64,000 bases of DNA from Frankia umida (lineage in GTDB: Bacteria; Actinomycetota; Actinomycetes; Frankiales; Frankiaceae), in the NCBI RefSeq assembly GCF_023242945.1, contig NZ_JALKFT010000001.1:1-64000 (forward strand). The letters are read 5' to 3'. Positions 33,015-41,990 of the stretch are shown here, piece after piece (position 1 is the first letter of the stretch; the number at the start of each line of letters is the position of its first letter). Under the pieces are notes generated by a model that was not told the origin of the DNA, searched no databases, and saw only the letters and a list, made by a program, of their open reading frames with translations. The translations under genes and the position numbers were made by a program.

Positions 33015-34052
33015 ATGAGCGCGTCTTCGGTTCCGATGGACGTGGTGCGGCAGGCGACGACGCGATGCCCGCCCGCAACCCATATTCTCGCCGAACTGCC
33101 GTACCTTCCCTCGGCCGTTCCGCAGGCCCGGCATGTCCTGCGGGAGGGCATGCGGCTGGCCTCCATCCCGGAGGACGTCCGCAGCACCGCTGAGCTGCTC
33201 GTGAGCGAGCTGGTGACCAACGCCGTCAAGTACGGCGAGCCACCGCTGTGGCTGTTCATCGAGATGCGGCCCGGTCTCATCCACGCCTCGGTGTCGGACA
33301 CGTCCACCGTGCTGCCGCAGCGCCGCACCGCCGACGCCGACGCCGAGGGCGGCCGTGGCCTGCTCGTCCTCGACGCCCTGGCCGGCAGCTGGGGAACCGT
33401 GGCCGCGGAGTCCGGCAAGTACCTCTGGTTCGACCTGCCGGTGCCCCCGCTCACCCCCGACGCGAGCACCACCGACTCGACGACCGCAGGCTCGACCACC
33501 CCCGGCTCGACCGCGCGGGCCCAGGGTTCGTCCGACCGATCCGACCCGCCGGCCACCCCGCCCCAGGGCACCACCGCACCGGATGACACCACCTCCCGGG
33601 ACGACCACACCTCCCGGGACAACACCGGCTCGCTGCCTGACCAGGTGGTGCCGCCCGCGACTCCGCCGAGGTCGGCGCCCGCGCCGGGCGCCACCGAGCA
33701 TCCCCTCGGCGGCGCGCGCCCCGGTGGCGCGCCGCCCGTCTCCGCCGCCGGGAGTCCGGCCGCCGCGGGCACGATCGCGGCGCCCAGCCGACCACCCGCG
33801 TCCTTCTCGTCGTCCCACTCGACCCTGTTCACCATGGGTCGGCTGAGCGACCCGGCCCGGTCGCTGACCGCGCGGCCCCACCCCACCTCCGATCCCCGCG
33901 GCGCCCAGACCCGCCCCGGTCGGGAGTCCCGGCTGGCCCGCGACGCCCAGGCGGGCCACGGCGGCCGGGACAACCGAGACGTCCGGGACGTCCGGGACGG
34001 CCGGGATGAGACGACCGAGGCCGATCCGACGATCGTCACCCGGCTGCTCTGA
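33015..34052 (+). CDS. RsbW-like ATP-binding protein with long disordered tail
   Basis: 345 residues from ATG 33015 (ATG 33036 also possible). Residues 25-140 are a GHKL ATPase: SAVPQARHVLREGMRLASIP, LLVSELVTNAVKYGEPPLWL (N-box), GGRGLLVLDALAGSWGTVAA (G-box). The remaining 200 residues are Pro/Thr/Ser/Asp-rich and disordered with short repeats (DVRDVRDGRD). Domains of this sort act as anti-sigma-factor kinases. It lies 174 bp after the SpoIIE-type gene, same strand, and probably belongs to the same pathway. Confidence 0.88.
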   Translation: MSASSVPMDVVRQATTRCPPATHILAELPYLPSAVPQARHVLREGMRLASIPEDVRSTAELLVSELVTNAVKYGEPPLWLFIEMRPGLIHASVSDTSTVLPQRRTADADAEGGRGLLVLDALAGSWGTVAAESGKYLWFDLPVPPLTPDASTTDSTTAGSTTPGSTARAQGSSDRSDPPATPPQGTTAPDDTTSRDDHTSRDNTGSLPDQVVPPATPPRSAPAPGATEHPLGGARPGGAPPVSAAGSPAAAGTIAAPSRPPASFSSSHSTLFTMGRLSDPARSLTARPHPTSDPRGAQTRPGRESRLARDAQAGHGGRDNRDVRDVRDGRDETTEADPTIVTRLL

Positions 34053-34387
34053 GATCCGCCGCGGCGCCGGCCGAGCGCGCATGTCCGCCAGCGGGCCGCG
34101 CCCGACGCGGCGGCCAGCCCACCTGACGATCATTCGCCCGACCTGACGATCGCGGGCTACGGCGGTCATCCGGCCGGCGCTCGAAGGACCATCGGTGCGC
34201 GGCGCGCGGCAAACCGCGCCTTTGGCCTGCGGGTATACTTGCGCTCCAGGTTGGAAGTCGCGAGATCCGGTGGGATTTATAGCCAGCAGAAAGCCATGTC
34301 AGCGGAATTATAACTGTCGACCAATCACCTCAACAACGGCTGGACGTGCGGGTCGGTGCGGCCGACTCCCCCGACAAGGACTGTTAC
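34053..34387. other. Leader region of leuS
   Basis: 335 bp. It holds an 11-bp direct repeat ACCTGACGATC (34121-34131 and 34141-34151), a short hairpin at 34204-34219 and a possible -10 box TATACT at 34234-34239. From 34250 to 34330 it is unusually AT-rich. No T-box core was convincing. Confidence 0.5.
34204..34219 (+). terminator. Short hairpin followed by T-run
   Basis: GCGCGG (34204-34209), loop CAAA, CCGCGC (34214-34219), then C and TTT. It could end transcription of the ATPase gene, or act as an attenuator in the leuS leader. Confidence 0.35.
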
Positions 34388-36892
34388 ATGGCGCAGAACG
34401 ACACCACCGACGTCTTCGAACCGTCCGTGGACAACGAGGCCACGCTCAAGCTCTGGCAGGATCGGCACTCCTTCGAGGTGGCCGACCTTCTGCCCGCGGA
34501 CGACGACAAGCGGCGGCGTTATGTCGTGAGCATGTTCCCCTATCCTTCCGGGGACCTGCACATGGGCCACGCCGAGGTGTACAGCATCAGCGACGCGATC
34601 GCCCGGTTCGAGCGTCTGCGCGGCGGCGCCGTTGTCCATCCCATCGGCTGGGACTCGTTCGGCCTTCCCGCGGAGAACGCGGCGCTGCGCCGCAACCTGG
34701 ATCCGGCCGAGTGGACGTACCAGAACATCGAGGTGCAGGCGGAGTCGTTCAAGCGGCTCGGCATTTCCTTCGACTGGCGCACCCGGCTGCACACCTCCGA
34801 CCCCGAGTACTACCGCTGGAACCAGTGGATTTTCCTGCGGATGTTCGAGAAGGGCCTCGCCTATCGCAAGGCGGCCCCGGTGAACTGGTGCCCGACGGAC
34901 AAGACCGTGCTCGCCAACGAGCAGGTCATCCAGGGTAAATGTGAGCGGTGCGGTACCGAGGTCATCAAGCGGAAACTCACCCAGTGGTTCTTCCGCATCT
35001 CCGACTACGCCCAGCGCCTGTTGGACGACATGGCCCAGCTCGCCGGCAACTGGCCGGACGACGTCCTGGCGATGCAGCGGAACTGGATCGGCCGTTCGGT
35101 CGGCGCCCACATCGACTTCGCCGTCGACGGCCGCGCCGAGCCCGTCCGGGTCTTCAGCACACGTCCTGACACGTTGTACGGGGCGACGTTCTTCGTCGTG
35201 GCCGCGGACTCACCGCTGGCCGACGAGCTGTGCGCGCCGGAGCAGGCCGCCACGCTCGCCGACTACCAGGCACGCACCCGCGCCACACCGGAGCTGGAGC
35301 GGCTGGCCACAGACCGGCCGATGACCGGTGTCTCCCTCGGCCGGACGGCCCGCAACCCGCTGACCGGCGACGCGGTGCCGATCTACGCGTCCGACTACGT
35401 GCTGGCCGAGTACGGCACCGGCGCCGTGATGGCGGTACCCGCGCACGACCAGCGTGACCTCAACTTCGCGCGGACGCTCGGGCTGCCCGTGCGGGTCGTC
35501 GTCGCCACCGACGAGCCGGACCCGGCCACGACCGGCGTCGCGACCTCGGGCGATGGTCGGCTGGTGAACTCCGGTCCGCTGGACGGGCTGACCGTGCCGG
35601 CGGCGAAGGCCGCGGTCATCGCGGATCTCGAGGCCCGCGGCGCGGGCACCGCCGCGGTGACGTTCCGCGTGCGCGACTGGCTCATCTCCCGGCAGCGTTA
35701 CTGGGGCACCCCCATTCCGATCATTCACTGCGAATCCTGCGGTGAGGTTCCGGTGCCCGATGACCAGCTGCCGGTCCGGCTGCCGACCACCGGCTATGAG
35801 CTGCGTTCCCAGGACGGCAGTTCGCCGTTGCAGTCCGCGACGCAGTGGCTGAAGGTCACCTGCCCCACCTGTGGCGCGCCGGCCACGCGGGACACCGACA
35901 CGATGGACACGTTCGTCGACTCGTCCTGGTATTTCCTGCGTTTCCCGAACCCGACCTACACCGACGGCCCGTTCGACCCGGCCGGGGTCCGCGCCTGGCT
36001 GCCGGTGGACGAGTACGTCGGCGGCAAGGAACATGCCACCGGCCATCTCTTCTACGCCCGTTTCATGACCAAGGTGCTGCACGACCTGGGTTATCTGCCG
36101 TTCACCGAGCCGTTCACCCGCCTGACCAACCAGGGTCAGGTCATCATGAACGGCAAGGCGATGAGCAAGAGTCTGGGGAACCTGGTCAACCTGCAGGACC
36201 AGCTCGCCCAGTACGGGCCGGACGCGGTCCGGATCACCATGCTGTTCGCGAGCCCCCCCGAGGAGGACATCGACTGGGCCGATGTGTCCCCGGGCGGCTC
36301 CACCAAATGGCTCAACCGGGTGCTGCGGCTCGTGCACGACATAGGTAAGCCCACCACGGATGGTTCCGCCCCGGAAGCTGCCGCGGGCGGCGGGGCGGAC
36401 ACCGGTGATCCGGCGGTCCGCAAGCAGGTGCATGCGCTGATCGCCGCGGTGACGCAGGCGATGGAGGGCAAGCGGATCAACGTGGCGATCGCCCGGCTGA
36501 TGGAACTGACGACGGCGGTGAAGAAGGCCCACGACGCACGTGCGACCCCGGATGCCGCCGTGCGCGAGGGAGCGTCCTCGCTCGTGCGGATGCTGTCCGT
36601 CGTCGCGCCGTTCACCGCCGAGGAGGCCTGGTCGCTGCTGGGGAACCAGCCGTCGGTCACCGACGCCGGCTGGCCCTCGTTCGATCCGACGCTGCTCGTC
36701 GAGGAGACCGTGACCTGTGTCATTCAGGTCAACGGAAAGGTCCGGGACCGGATCGAGGTGCCGACGGCGGTGACCGAGGACGAACTGCGTGACCTCGCCC
36801 TCGACGCGCCGAAGATCCGCGGGCTGCTGGCCGGCGCCGAGGTCCGCAAGATGATCATTCGGGTGCCGCGGGTCGTGAACCTGGTGCTCTGA
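34388..36892 (+). CDS. leuS: Leucyl-tRNA synthetase
   Basis: 834 residues from ATG 34388. Class I signatures: FPYPSGDLHMGH (HIGH-like, H58-H61) and KAMSKS (590-595). The CP1 editing domain is intact (STRPDTLYGATFFVVAADSP, AVPAHDQRDLNFARTLGLPV). Zinc-type Cys pairs occur at KCERCGTE and HCESCGE...CPTCG. The C-terminal anticodon and RNA-binding parts end IIRVPRVVNLVL. It charges tRNA-Leu. The mycobacterial LeuS I remember is near 970 residues with a different N-terminus (GLHVGHP), so this is the shorter bacterial type. Its end overlaps the convergent decarboxylase gene by 38 bp. Confidence 0.95.
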   Translation: MAQNDTTDVFEPSVDNEATLKLWQDRHSFEVADLLPADDDKRRRYVVSMFPYPSGDLHMGHAEVYSISDAIARFERLRGGAVVHPIGWDSFGLPAENAALRRNLDPAEWTYQNIEVQAESFKRLGISFDWRTRLHTSDPEYYRWNQWIFLRMFEKGLAYRKAAPVNWCPTDKTVLANEQVIQGKCERCGTEVIKRKLTQWFFRISDYAQRLLDDMAQLAGNWPDDVLAMQRNWIGRSVGAHIDFAVDGRAEPVRVFSTRPDTLYGATFFVVAADSPLADELCAPEQAATLADYQARTRATPELERLATDRPMTGVSLGRTARNPLTGDAVPIYASDYVLAEYGTGAVMAVPAHDQRDLNFARTLGLPVRVVVATDEPDPATTGVATSGDGRLVNSGPLDGLTVPAAKAAVIADLEARGAGTAAVTFRVRDWLISRQRYWGTPIPIIHCESCGEVPVPDDQLPVRLPTTGYELRSQDGSSPLQSATQWLKVTCPTCGAPATRDTDTMDTFVDSSWYFLRFPNPTYTDGPFDPAGVRAWLPVDEYVGGKEHATGHLFYARFMTKVLHDLGYLPFTEPFTRLTNQGQVIMNGKAMSKSLGNLVNLQDQLAQYGPDAVRITMLFASPPEEDIDWADVSPGGSTKWLNRVLRLVHDIGKPTTDGSAPEAAAGGGADTGDPAVRKQVHALIAAVTQAMEGKRINVAIARLMELTTAVKKAHDARATPDAAVREGASSLVRMLSVVAPFTAEEAWSLLGNQPSVTDAGWPSFDPTLLVEETVTCVIQVNGKVRDRIEVPTAVTEDELRDLALDAPKIRGLLAGAEVRKMIIRVPRVVNLVL

Positions 36893-38303
36893 TCGCCGTG
36901 TCCCCGCCCGGGTCGTCCCCGCTCGTCTCGTCCGCCGGTGCGAGCGCGAGGACGACCCGGCGGGGTCGGGCATGCCCCAGGAACTCGGTGAGGGCGAACT
37001 CGTATCCGTAGGCGCCGGCCATCGGGAAGACGACGACGTCACCGGGACGCACCGAGTCGACCGTGATGTCGCGGGCCAGCGTGTCCTCCGGGGTGCACAG
37101 CTCCCCGACCACGGTCACCGCACGCGGCGCCGACGGCACCGGCGCCGCCGCGGTGCCGCCGCGGCGCACCACGGCGAAGTTGTGCACGATCTCCCAGGAG
37201 ATCGGCAGCGCGAAGTGGTGGATGCCACCGCGCAGCACGACGAAGTCGGTGCCGTAGGAGTGCTTCACATCGATCACCTCGGCGGTGTACCAGCCGCAGT
37301 CGGCGACGAGCAGCCGGCCCGGCTCGAAGATCACACGCACGTCGGCGGGGATCCTCAGGCGGTCCAGCCCCTCCCCGAACCGGGCCAGGGCGAAGGGGCG
37401 TTCGTCCCGGCGATCGGGCTCGAACGGCACCCCGAAGCCACCCCCCACGTCGACCACACGCAGCTCCATCCGGGCGGTCCGGGCCGTGCGGATGGCGAAG
37501 TCGAGGCACCAGCGGACATAGTCCAGGTGGGCCAGCGCATCGAGGTTCGCGGCCACCGCGTGGACGTGGAAGCCGGCCACGTCCAGATGGGGCAGGCGCC
37601 CCGCCAGTTCGAGCACGGCGGGCACCTCCGGTTCCGGGATGCCGAACGCGCTCGGCCGTCCGCCCATCCGCAGCGACCCGGTGAGGTGCACCTGCCGGGG
37701 ATTGACCCGCAGCGCCACCGTGACCCGCCGGCCGAGGCGGGCCGCGAGGTCCTCCAGCCGGCGCAGCTCACCCGCGCTCTCCACGTTGATCACGGCGTCC
37801 ACGTGCTGGGCCGCATCCGGTAGCTCGGCCAGCGCGGTCAGCAGGGCGGCCGACTTGGCCGGGCCCGAACTGACCAGTCGCCGCCGGCTGGAGGCCACCC
37901 CGGGTCGCCTCGATCCCACCCGGTCGACGGCCGCACGCTCAGCGGCCGCCCGGTCGAAGGCCGCCAGGGCGTGGCGCACCTCGCTGGTCGACGAGACCTC
38001 GAAACCGTGGATTCCCAGGCCCGGCTGACCCGACGTGGCCGGTTCGGCCCGCCGCGGGCCGGCCAGCAGGGCGTCGAGAACCGGCGGAAATCCGTTCGCC
38101 TTGATCGCGTAGCAGATCTCGGCCCAGTCCGGCAGGCACTCCCGCAGGGCCGCGGCATTACCGGCCGCGACCGCCGGATCATACAGATAGGCACTGCTGG
38201 CAGCCGTGCCGGCCCGGCCCTGGCGCACCGCGTCCAGCACCGTGCTGGGCAGGCTGTGCGCCGCCAGGGCGGGCAGTCCGGCGGCCGACGGCGGCAGTTC
38301 CAT
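36855..38303 (-). CDS. Fold-III PLP decarboxylase (SbnH/PvsE/AcsE-like, DAP decarboxylase family)
   Basis: 482 residues from ATG 38303. Alanine-racemase-type barrel: PLP Lys K68 in ICYAIKANG, GFEVSSTSEVRHAL, SGPAKSAALL, HVHAVAANLDAL, VVDVGGGFGVPF, IFEPGRLLV, and the second-domain active site VVGELCTPEDTLARD and MAGAYGYEF. This branch decarboxylates amino-acid moieties in NRPS-independent siderophores (citryl-diaminopropionate in staphyloferrin B, similar steps for vibrioferrin and achromobactin). It is divergent from the siderophore operon at 38836, about 530 bp away. Lysine biosynthesis (LysA) is less likely given this position and the unusual Pro/Ala insertions. No iron box was seen on its own side. 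Confidence 0.82.
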   Translation of the reverse strand: MELPPSAAGLPALAAHSLPSTVLDAVRQGRAGTAASSAYLYDPAVAAGNAAALRECLPDWAEICYAIKANGFPPVLDALLAGPRRAEPATSGQPGLGIHGFEVSSTSEVRHALAAFDRAAAERAAVDRVGSRRPGVASSRRRLVSSGPAKSAALLTALAELPDAAQHVDAVINVESAGELRRLEDLAARLGRRVTVALRVNPRQVHLTGSLRMGGRPSAFGIPEPEVPAVLELAGRLPHLDVAGFHVHAVAANLDALAHLDYVRWCLDFAIRTARTARMELRVVDVGGGFGVPFEPDRRDERPFALARFGEGLDRLRIPADVRVIFEPGRLLVADCGWYTAEVIDVKHSYGTDFVVLRGGIHHFALPISWEIVHNFAVVRRGGTAAAPVPSAPRAVTVVGELCTPEDTLARDITVDSVRPGDVVVFPMAGAYGYEFALTEFLGHARPRRVVLALAPADETSGDDPGGDTAIRAPGSRPAAPE

Positions 38304-38835
38304 CCGTGCGCTCCTCTCCGCGGCTCGGGACCGTGTCCGGTGGGCTTCGCGTCGCACGACAACCGATGGGTCCCGGGTCTGGGCCGCAGCTTGCCCCCTG
38401 CGGACCATCCATCGGGGCGATACGCTGAAACAGCGCGCGAACGAACATCGCTTCCCGCCAATCCGCACGGATTGGTCACCGCGGGCACCCGGAGTGGTCC
38501 CACCGGATCACCGCATCCGCGCATCACCACTGTCAGATTGCGGCCGCAACTCGATCACACGCCCAACACCGACGGATTCGGTGTGTCCGCCCCCGGTGAC
38601 CACCCACACGCATGAGACTGACCGCACACTTCCCGGCCGGCGGCGTGCTCCACCACCTCATGGAGCGTTTGCGCGACGATGCGGGGTATGCAGGCGGACT
38701 ATGGGCTGATCGCCGCCCGGCGGTGGCCGCGCCAGGCACGACCGAACCTGCCGTTGCCGGCGCGCGTCACACCATTCTCCGATAAGTTAGGTTAGGCTTC
38801 CCTCAAACAGGTCCGCTCAAAAGGGAGTCGCCCCC
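38304..38835. other. Divergent control region of the siderophore locus
   Basis: 532 bp. The iron box at 38787-38805 sits next to the operon start. The remainder, 38304-38780, carries no convincing gene; it includes modestly AT-rich stretches near 38430-38470 and 38770-38785 where promoters may lie. Confidence 0.55.
38787..38805 (+). promoter_or_regulatory. IdeR/DmdR1-type iron box
   Basis: TTAGGTTAGGCTTCCCTCA matches the consensus TTAGGTTAGGCTAACCTAA at 16 of 19 positions, with a perfect left half. It lies 31 bp before the TTG start of the aminotransferase. IdeR/DmdR1 with Fe(II) binds such sites and represses siderophore genes when iron is plentiful. Confidence 0.85.
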
Positions 38836-40362
38836 TTGACGATTTCCGCTCACAGCGGCACAAATGCCGGTTCTTCCGTTCCGGCGGTCGATGCGGCCGC
38901 GATCCTTACGCGCCAGCGCAGCCGAGAGTCCGCTGCTCGCACCTATGCACGCACCCTCCCGATCGTCCCGGTCCGGGCGGAAGGCGCGATCATCCATGGC
39001 GCGGACGGGCGGCGCTATCTGGACTGCCTGTCCGGCGCCGGCACGCTGGCTCTGGGTCACAACCATCCGGATGTCATCCAGGCGATCAGCGAGACGCTCG
39101 CCAGCGGCGCCCCCCTGCACACCCTGGACCTGGCCACCCCGGAGAAGGACGCCTTCGTCGAGGAGTTGCGGGCCAGCCTGCCGGCGGGCCTTGGTCCGGA
39201 CGCGAAGCTGCACTTCTGCGGCCCGAGCGGCTCCGACGCGGTGGAAGCGGCGATCAAGCTCGCCCAGACCGCGACCGGCAACCAGACCCTGCTGGCCTTC
39301 ACCGGCGGCTACCACGGCATGACCGCGGGGGCCCTCGCGGTCACGGGCAACGTCGCGGTGAAGAATCCGCTGCCCGCGTCGGGGTCGGTGGTCCGCCTGC
39401 CGTTCCCGCACCCCTACCGCTGCCCGTTCGGGGTGGGCGAGGCCAGTGATCGCAACGCCGGTCCGGGCGGTGCCCAGCTGTCCATCAGCTACATCGAACG
39501 ACTGCTGGATGACCCGCTCGGGGGGGTCACCAGTCCGGCCGCCCTGGTCGTCGAACCCGTCCAGGGCGAAGGGGGGGTGGTACCGGCACCGGACGAGTGG
39601 CTCACGGCGGTCCGCGAGATCACCCGGCGGCGCGGCATCCCGATGATCGTCGACGAGGTGCAGACCGGAGTGGCCCGAACGGGCCGGTTCTGGGCTGTCG
39701 AACACAGCGGGATCACCCCCGACATCCTGGTGATGTCCAAGGCGATCGGCGGCGGGCAGCCCCTCGCGGTGATCGCCTACCGGGCGGAGCTGGATGTCTG
39801 GCTGCCCGGGGCGCACACCGGCACCTTCCGCGGTAACCAGCTCGCCATGGCCGCGGGGCGCGCCACCCTGCGTCGGGTCCGGCTCGACGGGCTGGACGAC
39901 CGCTGCGCGCGCCTCGGTGCGCGGATGCTGGCCGGGCTCGCCGAGATCTCCCATGGGCGCCCGCAGATCGGCCATGTGCGTGGCCGCGGGCTCATGCTCG
40001 GCGCCGAGATCGTCGACCCGAGCGGCGAACCGGACAGCGCCGGCGCGTATCCGGCCGACCCTCGGCTGGCCGCCCTGATCCGGGCGGAGAGCCTGCACCG
40101 AGGCCTGATCATCGAGCTCGGCGGCCGGCACTCGGCGGTGATCCGCCTGCTACCACCCCTGATCATCACCGAGGCGCAGATCGAACGGGCCCTGGCCATG
40201 CTGGCCGACGCGGTCGACGCCGCGGTGCGCCGACTCGGCTCGACGCCGGCCACACCGGCCGCCCCCGGCCCGCCCGGTCTGCCCGGATCGGGCCCGGGGC
40301 GGCGCCTGCACGCCGGCTGCGGATCACGGGAGAGACCGGACACCGGCCGCGAGGCCACATGA
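38836..40362 (+). CDS. Diaminobutyrate-2-oxoglutarate aminotransferase (RhbA-like)
   Basis: 508 residues from TTG 38836, preceded by AAGGGAG at 8 nt. Class III aminotransferase: YLDCLSGAGTLALGHNHPDV, FCGPSGSDAVEAAIKLAQTA, FTGGYHGMTAGALAVTG, VVEPVQGEGGVVPAPDEWL, MIVDEVQTGVARTGRFW and PLP K302 in VMSKAIGGGQP. It makes L-2,4-diaminobutyrate from aspartate semialdehyde and glutamate, the first step to 1,3-diaminopropane in rhizobactin-type siderophores. The last 40 residues are a Pro/Gly tail. First gene of the operon, directly behind the iron box; its stop overlaps the next start (ATGA). Confidence 0.9.
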   Translation: MTISAHSGTNAGSSVPAVDAAAILTRQRSRESAARTYARTLPIVPVRAEGAIIHGADGRRYLDCLSGAGTLALGHNHPDVIQAISETLASGAPLHTLDLATPEKDAFVEELRASLPAGLGPDAKLHFCGPSGSDAVEAAIKLAQTATGNQTLLAFTGGYHGMTAGALAVTGNVAVKNPLPASGSVVRLPFPHPYRCPFGVGEASDRNAGPGGAQLSISYIERLLDDPLGGVTSPAALVVEPVQGEGGVVPAPDEWLTAVREITRRRGIPMIVDEVQTGVARTGRFWAVEHSGITPDILVMSKAIGGGQPLAVIAYRAELDVWLPGAHTGTFRGNQLAMAAGRATLRRVRLDGLDDRCARLGARMLAGLAEISHGRPQIGHVRGRGLMLGAEIVDPSGEPDSAGAYPADPRLAALIRAESLHRGLIIELGGRHSAVIRLLPPLIITEAQIERALAMLADAVDAAVRRLGSTPATPAAPGPPGLPGSGPGRRLHAGCGSRERPDTGREAT

Positions 40363-41990
40363 GTAGTCCAGCCGGGCCCCCGCTGGTACTCGCCGAACTC
40401 GTCACTCTGTGTCTGGCCGCGCTGGACGACGGGCAACGCCGACGGGGCGGCCCACTGCCCGCCGGTGGGCCCGCGCGGGTGCGGGCCGACATCCTCGCGG
40501 CGCTGGGCGCCTCCCCCGAGGGGGCCAGCGACCCGACGGAACCGACGGAACCGACGGAACCGACGGAACCGACGGAGCCGACGGAGCCGTCCGGGCTGTT
40601 GACCGCGGACGGGATCGGCGCCGCGGCGGCGTTGACCGACCTGGTCACCGCGCTTGCCGCGGGCAGCGTGGCACCGGCTGATCCCTGGTGCGCCGCCCAT
40701 CTGCACTGCCCACCGCTGCCGGTGGCGGTGGCCGCGGACCTCGCGGTCAGCGCGCTCAATCCCTCCCTGGACTCCTGGGATCAGGCGCCGGCGGCGACGA
40801 CGGTGGAGACCGAGGTCGTCGCCGCCCTCGCGACGCTGGTCGGCTTCGATCCCCGGCGGGCCACCGGCACGATCACCACCGGCGGCAGCGAGTCCAACCT
40901 GCTGGGCCTGCTGCTGGCCCGGGACGCGGCCCTGGGCCGCGCGGCGCACCACGACCGACGTGCGCCGCGGGTGTTCCGCTCGAGTGCCGCGCACCTGTCG
41001 GTGGACCGGGCCGCCGCCGTGCTCGGCCTGCCCGACCCGGGGGTCGTCGAGATTCCCACCGACGAGCACGACCGGATGCGGGTCGACCTGTTGCGTCAGG
41101 CGCTGGCCGAGCACGAGGGACCGGCCGTGGTGGTCGCCACGGCCGGCACCACCGACGCTGGCGCGATCGACCCCCTGCCCCAGATCGCGGCGGCGCTCGC
41201 GGAGCACCGCCGTAGGCCCTGGGGCACCGGCGGGCCGGCGGCAGCGCATCGCCCGGACGCGCCCCCCGTCGATCCCACCACCCGCGGCTGGCTGCACGTC
41301 GACGCGGCCTACGGCGGCGGGGCGTTGTTCTCCACGCGTCTGGCCGGGCTGCTGACCGGCCTCACCGAGGCCGACTCGGTCGCACTGGACCTGCACAAGT
41401 GGGGGTGGCAGCCGGCGCCGGCCGGGGTGTTCCTCACCCCCCGTCCGGACGGCTGGCCCAGCCTGCGGGCCGCCCACGCGGACTACCTGCGGGCGGACGA
41501 CGACGAGGCGGCGGGCTACCCGAGCCTGCTCGACCGTTCACTGCGCACCACCCGGCGACCCGACAGCTTCCCGATCGCCGTGACCCTGCGCGCGTTCGGC
41601 CGTCGCGGTCTGGGCAGCCGGGTGGACGCCTGCCACGAGCTCGCGCTGCACGCGCAGCGGCAGGTGGCCGCCGATCCGCGGCTGGAACTCGCCTTCCCCG
41701 TCACACTGAGCACCGTCGTCTTTCGCTACCGCCCAACCGGCCCAGGCGATCCGGACGAGGTGAACGCGCGGATCCGGCGCCGGCTGCTCCATGACGGTCG
41801 GGCCGTCATCGGCCGCACCCGGACCGGGCCGCAACGATCGGTCCAGCTCAAGCTCACCCTGCTCAACCCGGCTGCCACCCAGGCGGATGTGACGGCGCTG
41901 CTGCGCCTGATCGCCACCACCGGTGATCTGCTGGCCCAACCGGGCCAGGCCACGGACGAGGAGCCGCCCCCCAGGGGAACCGCGCCGTGA
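40359..41990 (+). CDS. Diaminobutyrate decarboxylase, PLP group II (RhbB/Ddc-like)
   Basis: 543 residues. Group II decarboxylase motifs: AHLHCPPLPVAVAADLAVSA, SLDSWDQAPAATTVETEVVA, GTITTGGSESNLLGLLLARD, VATAGTTDAGAIDPL, LHVDAAYGGGALFS, and PLP K347 in LDLHKWGWQPAPAGVF. It should convert L-2,4-diaminobutyrate to 1,3-diaminopropane, the diamine that becomes the hydroxamate arm. Near residue 60 a 9-bp repeat encodes six PTE units. It overlaps both neighbours by 4 bp. Related families act on aromatic amino acids or glutamate; the upstream aminotransferase favours diaminobutyrate. Confidence 0.9.
   Translation: MSSPAGPPLVLAELVTLCLAALDDGQRRRGGPLPAGGPARVRADILAALGASPEGASDPTEPTEPTEPTEPTEPTEPSGLLTADGIGAAAALTDLVTALAAGSVAPADPWCAAHLHCPPLPVAVAADLAVSALNPSLDSWDQAPAATTVETEVVAALATLVGFDPRRATGTITTGGSESNLLGLLLARDAALGRAAHHDRRAPRVFRSSAAHLSVDRAAAVLGLPDPGVVEIPTDEHDRMRVDLLRQALAEHEGPAVVVATAGTTDAGAIDPLPQIAAALAEHRRRPWGTGGPAAAHRPDAPPVDPTTRGWLHVDAAYGGGALFSTRLAGLLTGLTEADSVALDLHKWGWQPAPAGVFLTPRPDGWPSLRAAHADYLRADDDEAAGYPSLLDRSLRTTRRPDSFPIAVTLRAFGRRGLGSRVDACHELALHAQRQVAADPRLELAFPVTLSTVVFRYRPTGPGDPDEVNARIRRRLLHDGRAVIGRTRTGPQRSVQLKLTLLNPAATQADVTALLRLIATTGDLLAQPGQATDEEPPPRGTAP
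40533..40586 (+). repeat. Six 9-bp tandem repeats in the decarboxylase gene
   Basis: Six units CCGACGGAA/G from 40533 to 40586 encode Pro-Thr-Glu repeats in a loop near the N-terminus. Frame is preserved. Confidence 0.95.

Noticed and set aside
34200..34340. Possible T-box riboswitch upstream of leuS (AACCGCGCC near 34212)
   Set aside because: The match to the T-box core is short and lacks the preceding GGTGG and a specifier domain that I can recognise.
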